Origin: Streptomyces violascens
Lineage (GTDB): Bacteria > Actinomycetota > Actinomycetes > Streptomycetales > Streptomycetaceae
Reading direction: 5' to 3'
Length of the DNA: 64,000 nucleotides
Assembly: GCF_014649955.1 (NCBI RefSeq)
Contig: NZ_BMUA01000005.1
Location: forward strand, 62,001 to 126,000
The notes beneath the pieces were generated by a model. That model was not told the origin of the DNA. It saw only the letters and a list, made by a program, of their open reading frames with translations, and ran no database searches. Numbering within the stretch: the first letter of the stretch is position 1; the number at the start of each line of letters is the position of its first letter. Position numbers and translations under genes: made by a program. Below are positions 38,690 through 49,211 of the stretch, piece after piece.

Positions 38690-39535
38690 ATGACCGCCGA
38701 ACGCACTGTCCTGATCACCGGAACGTCCTCCGGCATCGGCCTGGCCGCCGCGGTCGGCGCGGCCCGGGCCGGCCTGCGGGTCGTCGCCACCATGCGCGAC
38801 ACGGCGAAGGCGGGCCCGCTGAGGGAGGCCGCGGCCGAGGCGCGGGTCGCCGACCGTGTCGCCGTGAAGCGCCTGGACGTCGTCGACGCCGGGTCCGTCA
38901 TGGCCTGCCTGGGCGAGGTGATCGACGAGTACGGGCGGCTCGACGCGCTGGTGAACAACGCGGGCGCCGGGTACGTCGGCACCGTCGAGCAGGACGGCAT
39001 GGACCCGGTGCGCGCCACGATGGAGGTGAACTTCTTCGGCGTCGTCGAGGCGACCCGCGCCGCGCTGCCCCATCTGCGCGCCTCACAGGGCCGCGTCATC
39101 ACCGTCACCAGCGTCGGCGGTGTGGTCGGGCAGCCCTTCAACGAGGCCTACTGCGCGGCCAAGTTCGCCGTCGAGGGCTTCATGGAGTCCCTCGCGCCGG
39201 TCGCCGCCACCCTCGGAGTGCACGTCACCGTCGTCGAGCCGGGCGCCGTGGCCAGCGAGTTCGTCGCGAGCCAAGAGCTGGACGTCCCCGCCCTGCTGGA
39301 GGCCGCGGGCCCGTACGCCCCGGCGCTGCGGGCCTACATCGAGCGCGCCACCAAAACCTTCACCAGCGCCCAGACCCCGGACGAGGCCGCGGCTCCTGTC
39401 ATCGCCGCGCTCACCGCCGACCGGCCGCCCTTCCGGGTCCAGACCTCCGACTGGGCCCGGGACTTCACCGGCACCAAGCTCGCCGACCTGGACGGCTCGG
39501 CCGTGCAGTCCCTCACCGGATCGTGGGTGGGCTGA
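38690..39535 (+). CDS. Short-chain dehydrogenase/reductase (SDR)
   Basis: This 281-residue NAD(P)-dependent oxidoreductase has a nucleotide-binding TGTSSGIG (residues 10-17), the structural NNAG (about 86-89), a catalytic Ser in VTSVGG and the YxxxK pair in YCAAK (about residues 155-159). The sequence is of the classical type with a long substrate-binding C-terminus. ATG 38690 follows TAGGAGAA. It is preceded by the flavin-reductase-like gene and may be co-transcribed; its stop is only ten bases from the convergent isochorismatase-like gene. The substrate is unknown. Confidence 0.9.
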   Translation: MTAERTVLITGTSSGIGLAAAVGAARAGLRVVATMRDTAKAGPLREAAAEARVADRVAVKRLDVVDAGSVMACLGEVIDEYGRLDALVNNAGAGYVGTVEQDGMDPVRATMEVNFFGVVEATRAALPHLRASQGRVITVTSVGGVVGQPFNEAYCAAKFAVEGFMESLAPVAATLGVHVTVVEPGAVASEFVASQELDVPALLEAAGPYAPALRAYIERATKTFTSAQTPDEAAAPVIAALTADRPPFRVQTSDWARDFTGTKLADLDGSAVQSLTGSWVG

Positions 39536-39545
39536 GGAGAGGGCG

Positions 39546-40133
39546 TCAGACGGTGCGGGTCTTGGCCAGCAGCTCGCCGATCTCCGCGGTGGTGCCGGTC
39601 TCGCCGAGGCGGGGAAAGATCCGCTCGATGCTGTTGAGGTGGGCCTGCGGGGTCAGGTCGGTCATCGCGTCGGTGGCCAGCGTGACGTGGTAGCCGTGCT
39701 CGTGCGCGGCCCGGGCGGTCGACTCGACGCCGATGCTGGTGGCCACTCCCGTCAGCACGATCTGGGTGATGCCGCGGCGGCGGAGCTGGACGTCGAGGTC
39801 GGTGCCGTGGAACGCGCCCCAGTTGTGCTTGGTGACCCGGATGTCCTCGGGGTGCCCGGACAGCTCGTCGACGATGACGTCCCAGCCCTCGGGGCGCTGG
39901 GCGCTGCTGACGCCCGCCTCCGTGCGCCCCGGGGCGACGTCCGCTCCGTCGGCGGCGAACGAGACGCGTACGAGCACGACGGGCAGCCCGTGCGAGCGGA
40001 AGGCGTCCGCCAGCTCTACCGTGCGGGCCACGACGTCGGCGGTGGAGTGGGGCTGGGTGGGAGCGGCGACGATGCCTCGCTGGAGGTCGATGACGACGAG
40101 TGCCGTGTTCGGGTCGAGCGTGGTGAGAGCCAT
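39546..40133 (-). CDS. Isochorismatase-family hydrolase
   Basis: This is a 195-residue enzyme of the cysteine-hydrolase fold. The aspartate (ALVVIDLQRG, about residue 16) and lysine (VTKHNWGAFHGTDL) of the catalytic triad are present, as is the non-proline cis-peptide region GVATSIG. The nucleophilic cysteine of nicotinamidase-type members, expected in a CVExT phrase, is glycine here (GVESTARAA). True isochorismatases also lack that cysteine, so an ether hydrolase or an unrelated binding role is more likely than amidase activity. ATG 40133 follows an AAAGG site. It lies 70 bases downstream of the MarR gene on the same strand and may be in its operon. Confidence 0.85.
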   Translation of the reverse strand: MALTTLDPNTALVVIDLQRGIVAAPTQPHSTADVVARTVELADAFRSHGLPVVLVRVSFAADGADVAPGRTEAGVSSAQRPEGWDVIVDELSGHPEDIRVTKHNWGAFHGTDLDVQLRRRGITQIVLTGVATSIGVESTARAAHEHGYHVTLATDAMTDLTPQAHLNSIERIFPRLGETGTTAEIGELLAKTRTV

Positions 40134-40204
40134 GGTGGTGCCTTTCCTATGTGCTGCTCAGGGGGTGAGTCGGCCCGGGGTGCGGTGCGCGGACGGCCAG
40201 CGCC

Positions 40205-40654
40205 TCATGGCTGGGCGAGGCGTTCGAGGAGGGCCATCGCCTCGGTGATCGTGGCGCGCTCTTCCTCGGTGTAGCGGTCCTGGAAGGCCTGGGTGAGCCA
40301 TTCCGCGCGGGCCTGCCGATTGCCCTCGGCGCGCTCGCGGCCCGCCGGGGTGAGGGTGACCAGCTGACGGCGGCCGTCCTCGGGGTCGGGGCTGCGCTGG
40401 ATCAGGCCCTGCTGGTCGAGGGCCGCGAGCGTGGCGGCCATCGACTGCGGCCGCACCCCCTCGGTGGCCGCGAGGGCACTGGCCGAGGCGGCCCCGCCCT
40501 TGTCGATGAGGGTCAGCGCGGACACCTGCGAGGGGGTGAGGTCCTGCGTGTCGGCGACCTCGCGGAGCCGGCGCCGCAACCGGCTGAACACCACCCGCAG
40601 GTCGCGCGCCGCGCGGACGGCGGACACGGAGATGCCGTGAGGGACGTCTTCCAT
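40205..40654 (-). CDS. MarR family transcriptional regulator
   Basis: This 149-residue winged-helix repressor has a DNA-binding region at about residues 42-105 (LTPSQVSALTLIDKGGAASASALA, then VRPQSMAATLAALDQQGLI and the wing DPEDGRRQLVTLT). The terminal helices form the dimer interface. ATG 40654 is the natural start. An interrupted palindrome (TTCTTCAG/CTGAAGAA) lies immediately upstream at 40669-40718 and may be its operator. The isochorismatase-like gene follows on the same strand and is the likely regulated partner. The inducer is unknown. Confidence 0.9.
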   Translation of the reverse strand: MEDVPHGISVSAVRAARDLRVVFSRLRRRLREVADTQDLTPSQVSALTLIDKGGAASASALAATEGVRPQSMAATLAALDQQGLIQRSPDPEDGRRQLVTLTPAGRERAEGNRQARAEWLTQAFQDRYTEEERATITEAMALLERLAQP

Positions 40655-40668
40655 GCCCCTAACGTAAA

Positions 40669-40718
40669 TTCTTCAGGCAAGACTGTCCAGTTTTGGCTGA
40701 ACAGATTCGGCTGAAGAA
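40669..40718. promoter_or_regulatory. Interrupted palindrome upstream of the MarR gene
   Basis: TTCTTCAG at 40669-40676 and CTGAAGAA at 40711-40718 are exact reverse complements 34 bases apart. Two MarR dimers or one looped complex could bind. AT-rich sequence between the arms includes GGCTGAACAG, a partial third copy of the right arm. Confidence 0.4.
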
Positions 40719-40779
40719 ACTCGGGTTCCTCAGTCACGGCCCGGCGGCGCGCTGCGGTCCCGCCGGGACGAGCCCCCGG

Positions 40780-41277
40780 TCAGGTATTGGCGCTGGTTCT
40801 CACCGCCTCGGGCGGCCACACCACGTCGACCCGTACTCCGGCCGCCCGCGCCGCGGCCACGACGTCCGCGGTTCCTCCGCCCCGGCCCGACGGCGCGCCG
40901 CTGTCCCACACGGCCACCAGGCGGTCCGCCCCCTGGAGCAGGCGGCGGTTCGCCGCCTCGTAGGCCTCGCGGCCCGCGTGCTCGTACGGCATGACCACCA
41001 CTTCGCCGGCGGCGTCGAGAAGGGCGTCGAACTGTGCGAGGTCCGCCGCCCGCACCTCGGCCTCCCGGTAGTCGCGGGACGGGACGATCGCGCACAGCCG
41101 GCCGCCGAGGGCCAGTACCTCCTGGGCGAAGAGGGTGTCGGCGCCCCGGGCGATGCACGAGCGCCCCACCAGGTCGCCGCCCTCGAACTGCCCGAGCAGC
41201 CTGCGGAGTTCGGCGCGCACCGGCCCGGTGGACTCGGGAGCCAGGTGCATATGGCCGGTGACGGCGATCGTGGTCAC
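40780..41277 (-). CDS. SLOG-superfamily nucleotide-sensor protein
   Basis: This 165-residue Rossmannoid protein belongs to the SLOG (SMF/DprA/LOG) superfamily. Seen: TIAVTGHMHLAPES at the N-terminus (TGHRxL type), SCIARGADTLFAQEVLALGG, AANRRLLQGADRLVAVWDSG and GGGTADVVAAARAAGV, the conserved ligand-binding phrases of the YpsA/DUF1273-like branch. GTG 41277 follows AAGGA. SLOG domains in comparative genomics are predicted to sense or process nucleotide-derived signals and often sit beside membrane effectors of the SLATT/two-helix type. The gene upstream on the same strand, 62 bases away, is such a membrane protein, so the pair is a candidate signal-effector unit. Confidence 0.8.
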   Translation of the reverse strand: MTTIAVTGHMHLAPESTGPVRAELRRLLGQFEGGDLVGRSCIARGADTLFAQEVLALGGRLCAIVPSRDYREAEVRAADLAQFDALLDAAGEVVVMPYEHAGREAYEAANRRLLQGADRLVAVWDSGAPSGRGGGTADVVAAARAAGVRVDVVWPPEAVRTSANT

Positions 41278-41339
41278 GTGACAATGTCCTTCCGGGCCAG
41301 GGTGGTTGTCCGTCACGCTACGGGACGGTCCGGTGCGCA

Positions 41340-41852
41340 TCACACCGCGAGGGCGATGAATCCCAGGAGGTAGGTGCTCGCGAAGATGACGGGGATCCAG
41401 CGCTCGACATGGGTCAGCGGCAGATAGACGCGCCAGTCCCGGCCCCCGCCGAGCGCCTCCCATTCGGCCCGGTGGAAGGCGCGGGCCGGGAGGCGCTCCT
41501 CCAGGGCGCCTATGACCTGGAACTTCCCGTCGTTCAGCTGCCGGTAGGAGCTCAGCGTGAACCACCACGCGGTGCACAGGGCGAGCAGCACCAGGAGGCC
41601 CGAGAGGAGCAGCAGGACCGAGAGCTTGCCGTGCTGCGACTGGGACAGCCACGCGCCGAGGAAGGCGACCAGGCCGCTGTGGAGCGTGAGGAAGAAGGTG
41701 TTGGCCAGGTTCCGGCGGGCGCTGACGCGGTCGGCCATCTCGACGCACAGCTTGTACTGCTCGAAGACGGCCGCACGGTACGTCGCCTTCTCCGCGCCGT
41801 AGTCGGACTCGGTGACGTCCTCGTTCCACACTGCTTCGCTGATCTCGGACAT
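41340..41852 (-). CDS. RipA-family/SLATT-like membrane protein
   Basis: This 170-residue protein has a soluble N-terminus with EQYKLCVEMADRVSARRNLA (about residues 30-50), the signature of the RipA octameric membrane protein family, and three hydrophobic segments (NTFFLTLHSGLVAFLGAWL, LSVLLLLSGLLVLLALCTA, WIPVIFASTYLLGFIAL). ATG 41852 is the start; longer in-frame extensions lack similarity and a ribosome site. Related SLATT proteins are proposed pore-forming effectors in conflict systems. The SLOG gene lies just downstream in the same orientation, supporting a two-component arrangement in which the nucleotide sensor gates the membrane protein. Whether it acts in phage defence is inference. 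Confidence 0.8.
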   Translation of the reverse strand: MSEISEAVWNEDVTESDYGAEKATYRAAVFEQYKLCVEMADRVSARRNLANTFFLTLHSGLVAFLGAWLSQSQHGKLSVLLLLSGLLVLLALCTAWWFTLSSYRQLNDGKFQVIGALEERLPARAFHRAEWEALGGGRDWRVYLPLTHVERWIPVIFASTYLLGFIALAV

Positions 41853-42086
41853 GGCGGCATCATGCCCCAACCGCCACCGCCCGACCCTCGTCTTGGACAA
41901 CCCCGGTCCGACGGCCGGGTGCGCCGTCGGTGACGCTGCGTCAAGAAGGGTAATTCGTCGCGCTCTTACGTGAGTTGGGGACCGGCCGGAGCGGGCACCA
42001 ACGCAAAGCGCCGCCGACCGGGTGCTTGGCAACCGGTCAGCGGCACTCTCGTACAGCTGTTTGGCGTCGGCGGACGCCGGGGTGGG

Positions 42087-42512
42087 TCAGGAGCGGGGGC
42101 CGCGGGGCTCGTCGGCCTGCTGCGCGCTCTTCTCCCTGTCCTTCTCGTGCTTCTCCTTGATGCGGACCGCTTCCTTGCGGACCTCGGCCTGCGTGGCGCG
42201 CTCCTTCTGCAGCCACTCGGGGTTGTCCTGCTTCAGCGCGTCGATCTGCTCCGTGGTGAGGGCCTCGGTGACCCCGCCGCGCGCGAGGCCCGCGATGGAG
42301 ATGCCGAGCTTGGCCGCGACCACGGGCCGGGGGTGCGGGCCGGTCCGTCGCAGGTCCTGCAGCCACTGGGGCGGGTCGGCCTGCAGGGCGTTCAGTTCGG
42401 TACGCGAGACGACACCCTCCTGGAACTCGGCGGGGGTGGCCTCGAGGTACACACCCAGCTTCTTCGCCGCGGTCGCGGGCTTCATCGTCTGGGTGGTCTG
42501 GTGCGACGTCAT
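42087..42512 (-). CDS. DUF5997-like protein
   Basis: This 141-residue soluble protein has a duplicated small module: the phrases EGVVSRTELNALQADPPQWL and GGVTEALTTEQIDALKQDNP followed by EWL are internal repeats, each ending in a P-x-WL motif. The C-terminal 40 residues are a charged helix (VRKEAVRIKEKHEKDREK). I recall this as the DUF5997 family, of unknown function. ATG 42512 is the start. It is divergent from the LysR-ligand-domain gene at 42570 with only 57 bases between them, an arrangement that appears conserved in Streptomyces, suggesting shared control. Confidence 0.75.
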   Translation of the reverse strand: MTSHQTTQTMKPATAAKKLGVYLEATPAEFQEGVVSRTELNALQADPPQWLQDLRRTGPHPRPVVAAKLGISIAGLARGGVTEALTTEQIDALKQDNPEWLQKERATQAEVRKEAVRIKEKHEKDREKSAQQADEPRGPRS

Positions 42513-42569
42513 GTGTCAAGAGTAGCGAGCGTGTGCGATACCGCTGACCACGACCGGTAACCTGGCGGA

Positions 42570-43358
42570 GTGACAGGCTCGGAAGAATCCCCATCGTTCC
42601 GGCTCGCCTACGTTCCGGGTGTGACGCCGAGCAAGTGGGTGCGGATCTGGAACGAGCGGCTGCCCGACGTCCCCCTGACCCTCAGCACGGTGACCGCCGC
42701 CGAGGCGCCCGACGTGCTGCGCGGCCGTGGCGCGGACGCGGGATTCGTACGCCTGCCGATCGACCGTACGGATCTCAGCGCGATCCCCCTGTACACCGAG
42801 ACGACGGTCGTCGTGGTCCCCAAGGATCACCTCGTGGCGGCGGTCGAGGAGGTGTCCGCCGAGGAGCTGGCCGACGAGATCGTGCTGCACCCCCTCGACG
42901 ACACCCTGGACTGGGAGCGCCCGCCGGGCCGTCCCGCACTGGAGCGCCCCGCCACGACCGAGGACGCCATCGAGCTGGTGGCGGCCGGAGTGGGCCTCCT
43001 CGTCGTGCCGCAGTCGCTCGCCCGCCTGTACCACCGCAAGGACCTCACGTACCGGACGATCACGGGCGTCCCCGAGTCGCGCGTGGCCCTTTCGTGGCCG
43101 GAGGAGGAGCCCACTCCCGACCTGGTCGAGGAGTTCATCGGGATCGTCCGCGGTCGTACGGTGAACAGCTCCCGCGGCCGTACGCCGACGCCGCCCCAGC
43201 CCAAGCAGAAGCGTTCCGACAAGGGCGGCGCCCAGCGCAAGCCCGCGGCGGGCAAGGCTGGCGGCAAGTCGGGCAAACCCGGCGCCAAGAACCCGCGAGG
43301 CGGCTCCGGCGCGACGAAGGGCGCCTCCAAGCGAGGCAAGCCCCGCCGCCGGCCGTAG
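42570..43358 (+). CDS. LysR substrate-binding-domain protein without HTH, with basic C-terminal tail
   Basis: This 262-residue protein starts directly with a type 2 periplasmic-binding fold (SFRLAYVPGVTPSKWVRIWN, VLRGRGADAGFVRLPI, TTVVVVPKDHLVAAV, VGLLVVPQSLARLY), the effector half of LysR regulators. There is no helix-turn-helix before it: the upstream gene is divergent and 57 bases away. Residues 195-262 are a highly basic Lys/Arg/Gly/Pro/Ser tail (KQKRSDKGGAQRKPAAG, SKRGKPRRRP), which could bind nucleic acid nonspecifically. GTG 42570 follows GGCGGAG very closely. The role may be ligand-dependent regulation through the tail or through partner proteins such as the DUF5997-like product. Confidence 0.75.
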   Translation: MTGSEESPSFRLAYVPGVTPSKWVRIWNERLPDVPLTLSTVTAAEAPDVLRGRGADAGFVRLPIDRTDLSAIPLYTETTVVVVPKDHLVAAVEEVSAEELADEIVLHPLDDTLDWERPPGRPALERPATTEDAIELVAAGVGLLVVPQSLARLYHRKDLTYRTITGVPESRVALSWPEEEPTPDLVEEFIGIVRGRTVNSSRGRTPTPPQPKQKRSDKGGAQRKPAAGKAGGKSGKPGAKNPRGGSGATKGASKRGKPRRRP

Positions 43359-43378
43359 TCCCTCCGCCCGTAGTCGCC

Positions 43379-44902
43379 CTACACGGCGGCCTTGCTCTGC
43401 GCGTCCGCCTGGACGGGCTGCGGCTTGCCCCGCAGCGGGACCTCCTTGACGCACAGCGCGGCGACGAAGGCGGCCGCGCACAGCACGGCTGCGGTCAGGA
43501 AGATCTGATGGGTGCCCCGGGTCACCGCATGCAGGTAGGCGTCCCTGGCCGCGACGGGCAGGGACGCGAGCGAGTCGGCATCCGGCGCACTGCCCGACCC
43601 CGTACCGGGCAGGTGGGCGGTGACGGCGCCGGTGAACAGGGAGCCGAAGACCGCGACGCCCAGTGATCCGCCGATGGTGCGGAACAGGTTCATCGAGGCC
43701 GAGGCGGCCCCCATGTCGCGCATCTCGACGCTGTTCTGCGCCATCGTCATCACCATCTGCATCTGAGCGCCGAGGCCGATGCCCACGAGGGCCATGTAGC
43801 AACTGGTCACCGTGCGCGAGGTGTTGACGTCCATGGTGGACAGGAGGAACAGGCCGGCCGCCATGCAGGCCGCGCCCGCCACGGGGAAGATCTTGTACCT
43901 GCCGGTGGCCGACATGTACCTGCCGCCCAGCTGCGAGACGAGCACCACCGGGATCATCATCGGCAGGAGCAGCAGCCCCGAGTCGGCCGCCGAGGCCCCC
44001 TGCACGGTCTGCTGGAACAGCGGCAGATACAGCGCGCAGCCGAACATGACGACCCCGGCCACCAGGATCAGCGCGGAGGCCAGCGGGAAGTTGCGGTGCC
44101 CCGTGAACACCCTGAGCGGAAGCACCGGTTCGGCGGCCCGCCGCTGCGAGGCGATGAACGCGGCCGTGCCCATGGCGGCCAGCGCGAACAGGCCGAGGAT
44201 CTGCCACGAGATCCAGGCGTACGTCGATCCGGCCCAGGTCGCGGCCAGGACGAGCGCGCAGATGGTGGCCGTCAACAAGGTGATCCCCCGCCAGTCGACG
44301 CGGGCGGGGGAGCGGTGCGCCGGCAGGTGCAGCATCAGCAGGCACCAGACGAAGGCGACCACGCCGAGCGGCAGGTTGAGGTAGAACGCCCAGCGCCAGC
44401 CGATGTGCCCGGTGACGAAACCGCCCAGCAGCGGGCCGCCGACCGTGCCGATCGCCATCACGGACGCGGTCATGCCCTGGTAGCGGCCGCGTTCGCGTGG
44501 CGGCACGAGGGAGGCGATGAGGGCGAAGGCGCCGGCTCCGATGCCGCCGGCGCCCAGGCCCTGGAGCACCCGGAAGGCGATCAGCTGGGTCATCGAATGG
44601 GCGGCGCCGGACAGCGCCGAGCCCACCACGAACACGGCCACCGAGGCCAGATACATGTGCTTGCGGCCGTACAGATCGCCGAACTTCCCCCACACCGGAG
44701 TCGAGGCGGCCGTGGCCAGGGTGTAGGCGGTCACGACCCAGGCGATGTGCGCCAGGCCGCCGAGGTCGCCGACGATCGTCGGCATCGCGGTGCCGACGAC
44801 CATGTTGTCGAGCATCGAGAGCAGCATCGCGAGCATGACACCGAGCAGCGCCCAGCGGACGTTCCGGGCCGCGACGGCCGGTTCGGGTACGGATGCGGAC
44901 AT
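43379..44902 (-). CDS. MFS drug-export transporter, DHA2 (14-TMS) family
   Basis: This is a 507-residue efflux protein with about fourteen hydrophobic segments. The DHA2 family motifs are visible: LDNMVVGTAMPTIVGDLGG in helix 1, the loop motif GKFGDLYGRKHMYL between helices 2 and 3, and VMAIGTVGGPLLGGFVTGHI (antiporter motif C) in helix 5. It exports lipophilic or cationic compounds, possibly an antibiotic, in exchange for protons. ATG 44902 follows GAAAGAG. It is divergent from the TetR gene at 45063, which almost certainly represses it. Its stop is 20 bases from the convergent LysR-domain gene. Confidence 0.9.
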   Translation of the reverse strand: MSASVPEPAVAARNVRWALLGVMLAMLLSMLDNMVVGTAMPTIVGDLGGLAHIAWVVTAYTLATAASTPVWGKFGDLYGRKHMYLASVAVFVVGSALSGAAHSMTQLIAFRVLQGLGAGGIGAGAFALIASLVPPRERGRYQGMTASVMAIGTVGGPLLGGFVTGHIGWRWAFYLNLPLGVVAFVWCLLMLHLPAHRSPARVDWRGITLLTATICALVLAATWAGSTYAWISWQILGLFALAAMGTAAFIASQRRAAEPVLPLRVFTGHRNFPLASALILVAGVVMFGCALYLPLFQQTVQGASAADSGLLLLPMMIPVVLVSQLGGRYMSATGRYKIFPVAGAACMAAGLFLLSTMDVNTSRTVTSCYMALVGIGLGAQMQMVMTMAQNSVEMRDMGAASASMNLFRTIGGSLGVAVFGSLFTGAVTAHLPGTGSGSAPDADSLASLPVAARDAYLHAVTRGTHQIFLTAAVLCAAAFVAALCVKEVPLRGKPQPVQADAQSKAAV

Positions 44903-45062
44903 GGCTGATCACTCTTTCCACGAGGGAGATGCGAGGGGTGCGGGAGAGCCGGGCGGAAGGGGGCGGAGCGGCGTGCCCGGGCATTCCAAAAAAGCACACT
45001 CACTAAAAATGTGCAACGAGTGAACTTTTCGATCGCGCCAACCCAGGGGTAGGCTGATCGTC

Positions 45063-45644
45063 ATGACCGAGACGATGGGGCGCCGGGAGCGCAAGAAGGC
45101 GGCCACCCGGCAGGCGCTGGCCGATGCGGCGCTCCAGCTGTTCCTGGAGCGGGGCTACGACCAGGTCGGCATCAAGGACATCGCCGACGCCGCCGATGTG
45201 TCGACGACGACGCTGTTCAAGCACTTCTCCGGCAAGGAGGCGCTGGTCTTCGACGACGACGCCGGGCAGGAGGCGGCCCTCGTGGCCGCGGTGCGCGAGC
45301 GCCCGACGGGCCGGTCCATCCCCGCCGCCCTGCGCGAGCACATCCTGAAGAACAAGATCGACGCGGGCGCCGGGGACTCCGAATTCGCCCGGTTCATGGC
45401 GCTCGTCGAGGGCACCCCGGCGCTGCGCGACTACGCGCACCGCATGTGGCTGCGCCACGAGGTGGCCCTGGCTCAGGCCATCGCCGAGGACATCGGTGCC
45501 GCGAAGGACGACCCCGTGTGCGCGGCGCTGGCGAGGTTCGCCCTGGAGACCCTGAGCCTGGCGAGGGCCCAGCCCGACTCCCGCAAGGCAGTGGAAGCCG
45601 CCTTCGCGCTCCTCGAAAAGGGCTGGCAGGTCGCAGCGCCCTGA
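45063..45644 (+). CDS. TetR family transcriptional regulator
   Basis: This 193-residue repressor has an N-terminal helix-turn-helix at about residues 12-58 (QLFLERGYDQVGIKDIADAADVSTTTLFKHF) and a C-terminal ligand domain. ATG 45063 is preceded by an AGG-rich stretch. It is divergent from the MFS exporter gene by 160 bases. In this interval TCACT (45000-45004) and AGTGA (45019-45023) form an imperfect dyad within an AT-rich stretch that could hold the operator. The usual logic is release of repression when the exported drug binds. The 175 bases after its stop are without gene. Confidence 0.9.
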   Translation: MTETMGRRERKKAATRQALADAALQLFLERGYDQVGIKDIADAADVSTTTLFKHFSGKEALVFDDDAGQEAALVAAVRERPTGRSIPAALREHILKNKIDAGAGDSEFARFMALVEGTPALRDYAHRMWLRHEVALAQAIAEDIGAAKDDPVCAALARFALETLSLARAQPDSRKAVEAAFALLEKGWQVAAP

Positions 45645-45819
45645 AGCCCGCCCTGAAGCCGCGGCGCCCTGAAGGGGCGCGAGGCTGAAGCCCTGTCAGG
45701 ACCCGGCCCCCGAAAGCCTGGCCGGGCCTTGCGGTGTGCCCGCTCCGGGGCGACGTAACCTTCCTGTGGCCGGGCGAGGGCAGGCGCCGCCCGGCATACC
45801 GGAAAGGAACAACCTCCAG

Positions 45820-48661
<2,842 letters not shown>

Positions 48662-48673
48662 CGGCGCGAACGC

Positions 48674-48701
48674 GGGGCCGCCCGGGACGCCGGACGGCCC
48701 C
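48674..48701 (+). terminator. Hairpin terminator after the cholesterol oxidase gene
   Basis: GGGGCCG (48674-48680) pairs with CGGCCCC (48695-48701) and is followed by TTT. Three copies of AGTGCGTC then follow at 48706, 48721 and 48734, the last entering the end of the convergent gene. The stem is short but the trailing thymines help. Confidence 0.5.
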
Positions 48702-48731
48702 TTTCAGTGCGTCTTTTTCGAGTGCGTCGAT

Positions 48732-49211
48732 TCAGTGCGTCGGCAGCACGCATACCGAGTCGAGGCCCAGCACGTGGTTGAGCCGGCCGAACGCCAGCCA
48801 CGAGCCGATGCTCATGCTCAGCTCCACGATCTCGACCTGGCTGTAGTGCGCGGTCATCCGGCCCCAGAACTCCTCGTCGAGGCCGTGGTGGTCGAGCGCG
48901 TACCGCTCGGCGTACTCGGCGGCGAGCCGCGTACGGTCGTCGAAGGCGTCGGTGGTGCGCCACTCGGTGACCGCGTCGGCGAACGTCTCCTCGACCTTCT
49001 CGCCGTCCCGGTCGGTCCGCCAGTCCAGACAGAACCGGCATCCGTTGATCTGCGCGATCCGCAGCCGCGCGGCCTCGAACTCCCGCAGCCCCAGGGTCGT
49101 ATGGGAGTAGACGGACAGGGAGAAGTTCGCGGCGGCCATGCCGATGCCGGGGACCATGTCGCCCCACACGTACCCGATCGGCTCCTGGCCCTCGGGGATG
49201 TCGATCCTCAT
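48732..49211 (-). CDS. Carboxymuconolactone decarboxylase/AhpD-like protein
   Basis: This 159-residue helical protein of the CMD fold has the redox or catalytic phrase INGCRFCLDW (about residues 65-74) with the CxxC pair typical of AhpD-like members, and EIVELSMSIGSWLAFGRLN near the C-terminus. ATG 49211 overlaps the stop of the DapB-like gene as ATGA, with GGAAGC upstream, so it is the second gene of a two-gene operon. CMD proteins act in aromatic ring cleavage or as peroxide-reducing partners. Being next to a hydrogen-peroxide-producing cholesterol oxidase makes an antioxidant role attractive but unproven. Confidence 0.85.
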   Translation of the reverse strand: MRIDIPEGQEPIGYVWGDMVPGIGMAAANFSLSVYSHTTLGLREFEAARLRIAQINGCRFCLDWRTDRDGEKVEETFADAVTEWRTTDAFDDRTRLAAEYAERYALDHHGLDEEFWGRMTAHYSQVEIVELSMSIGSWLAFGRLNHVLGLDSVCVLPTH

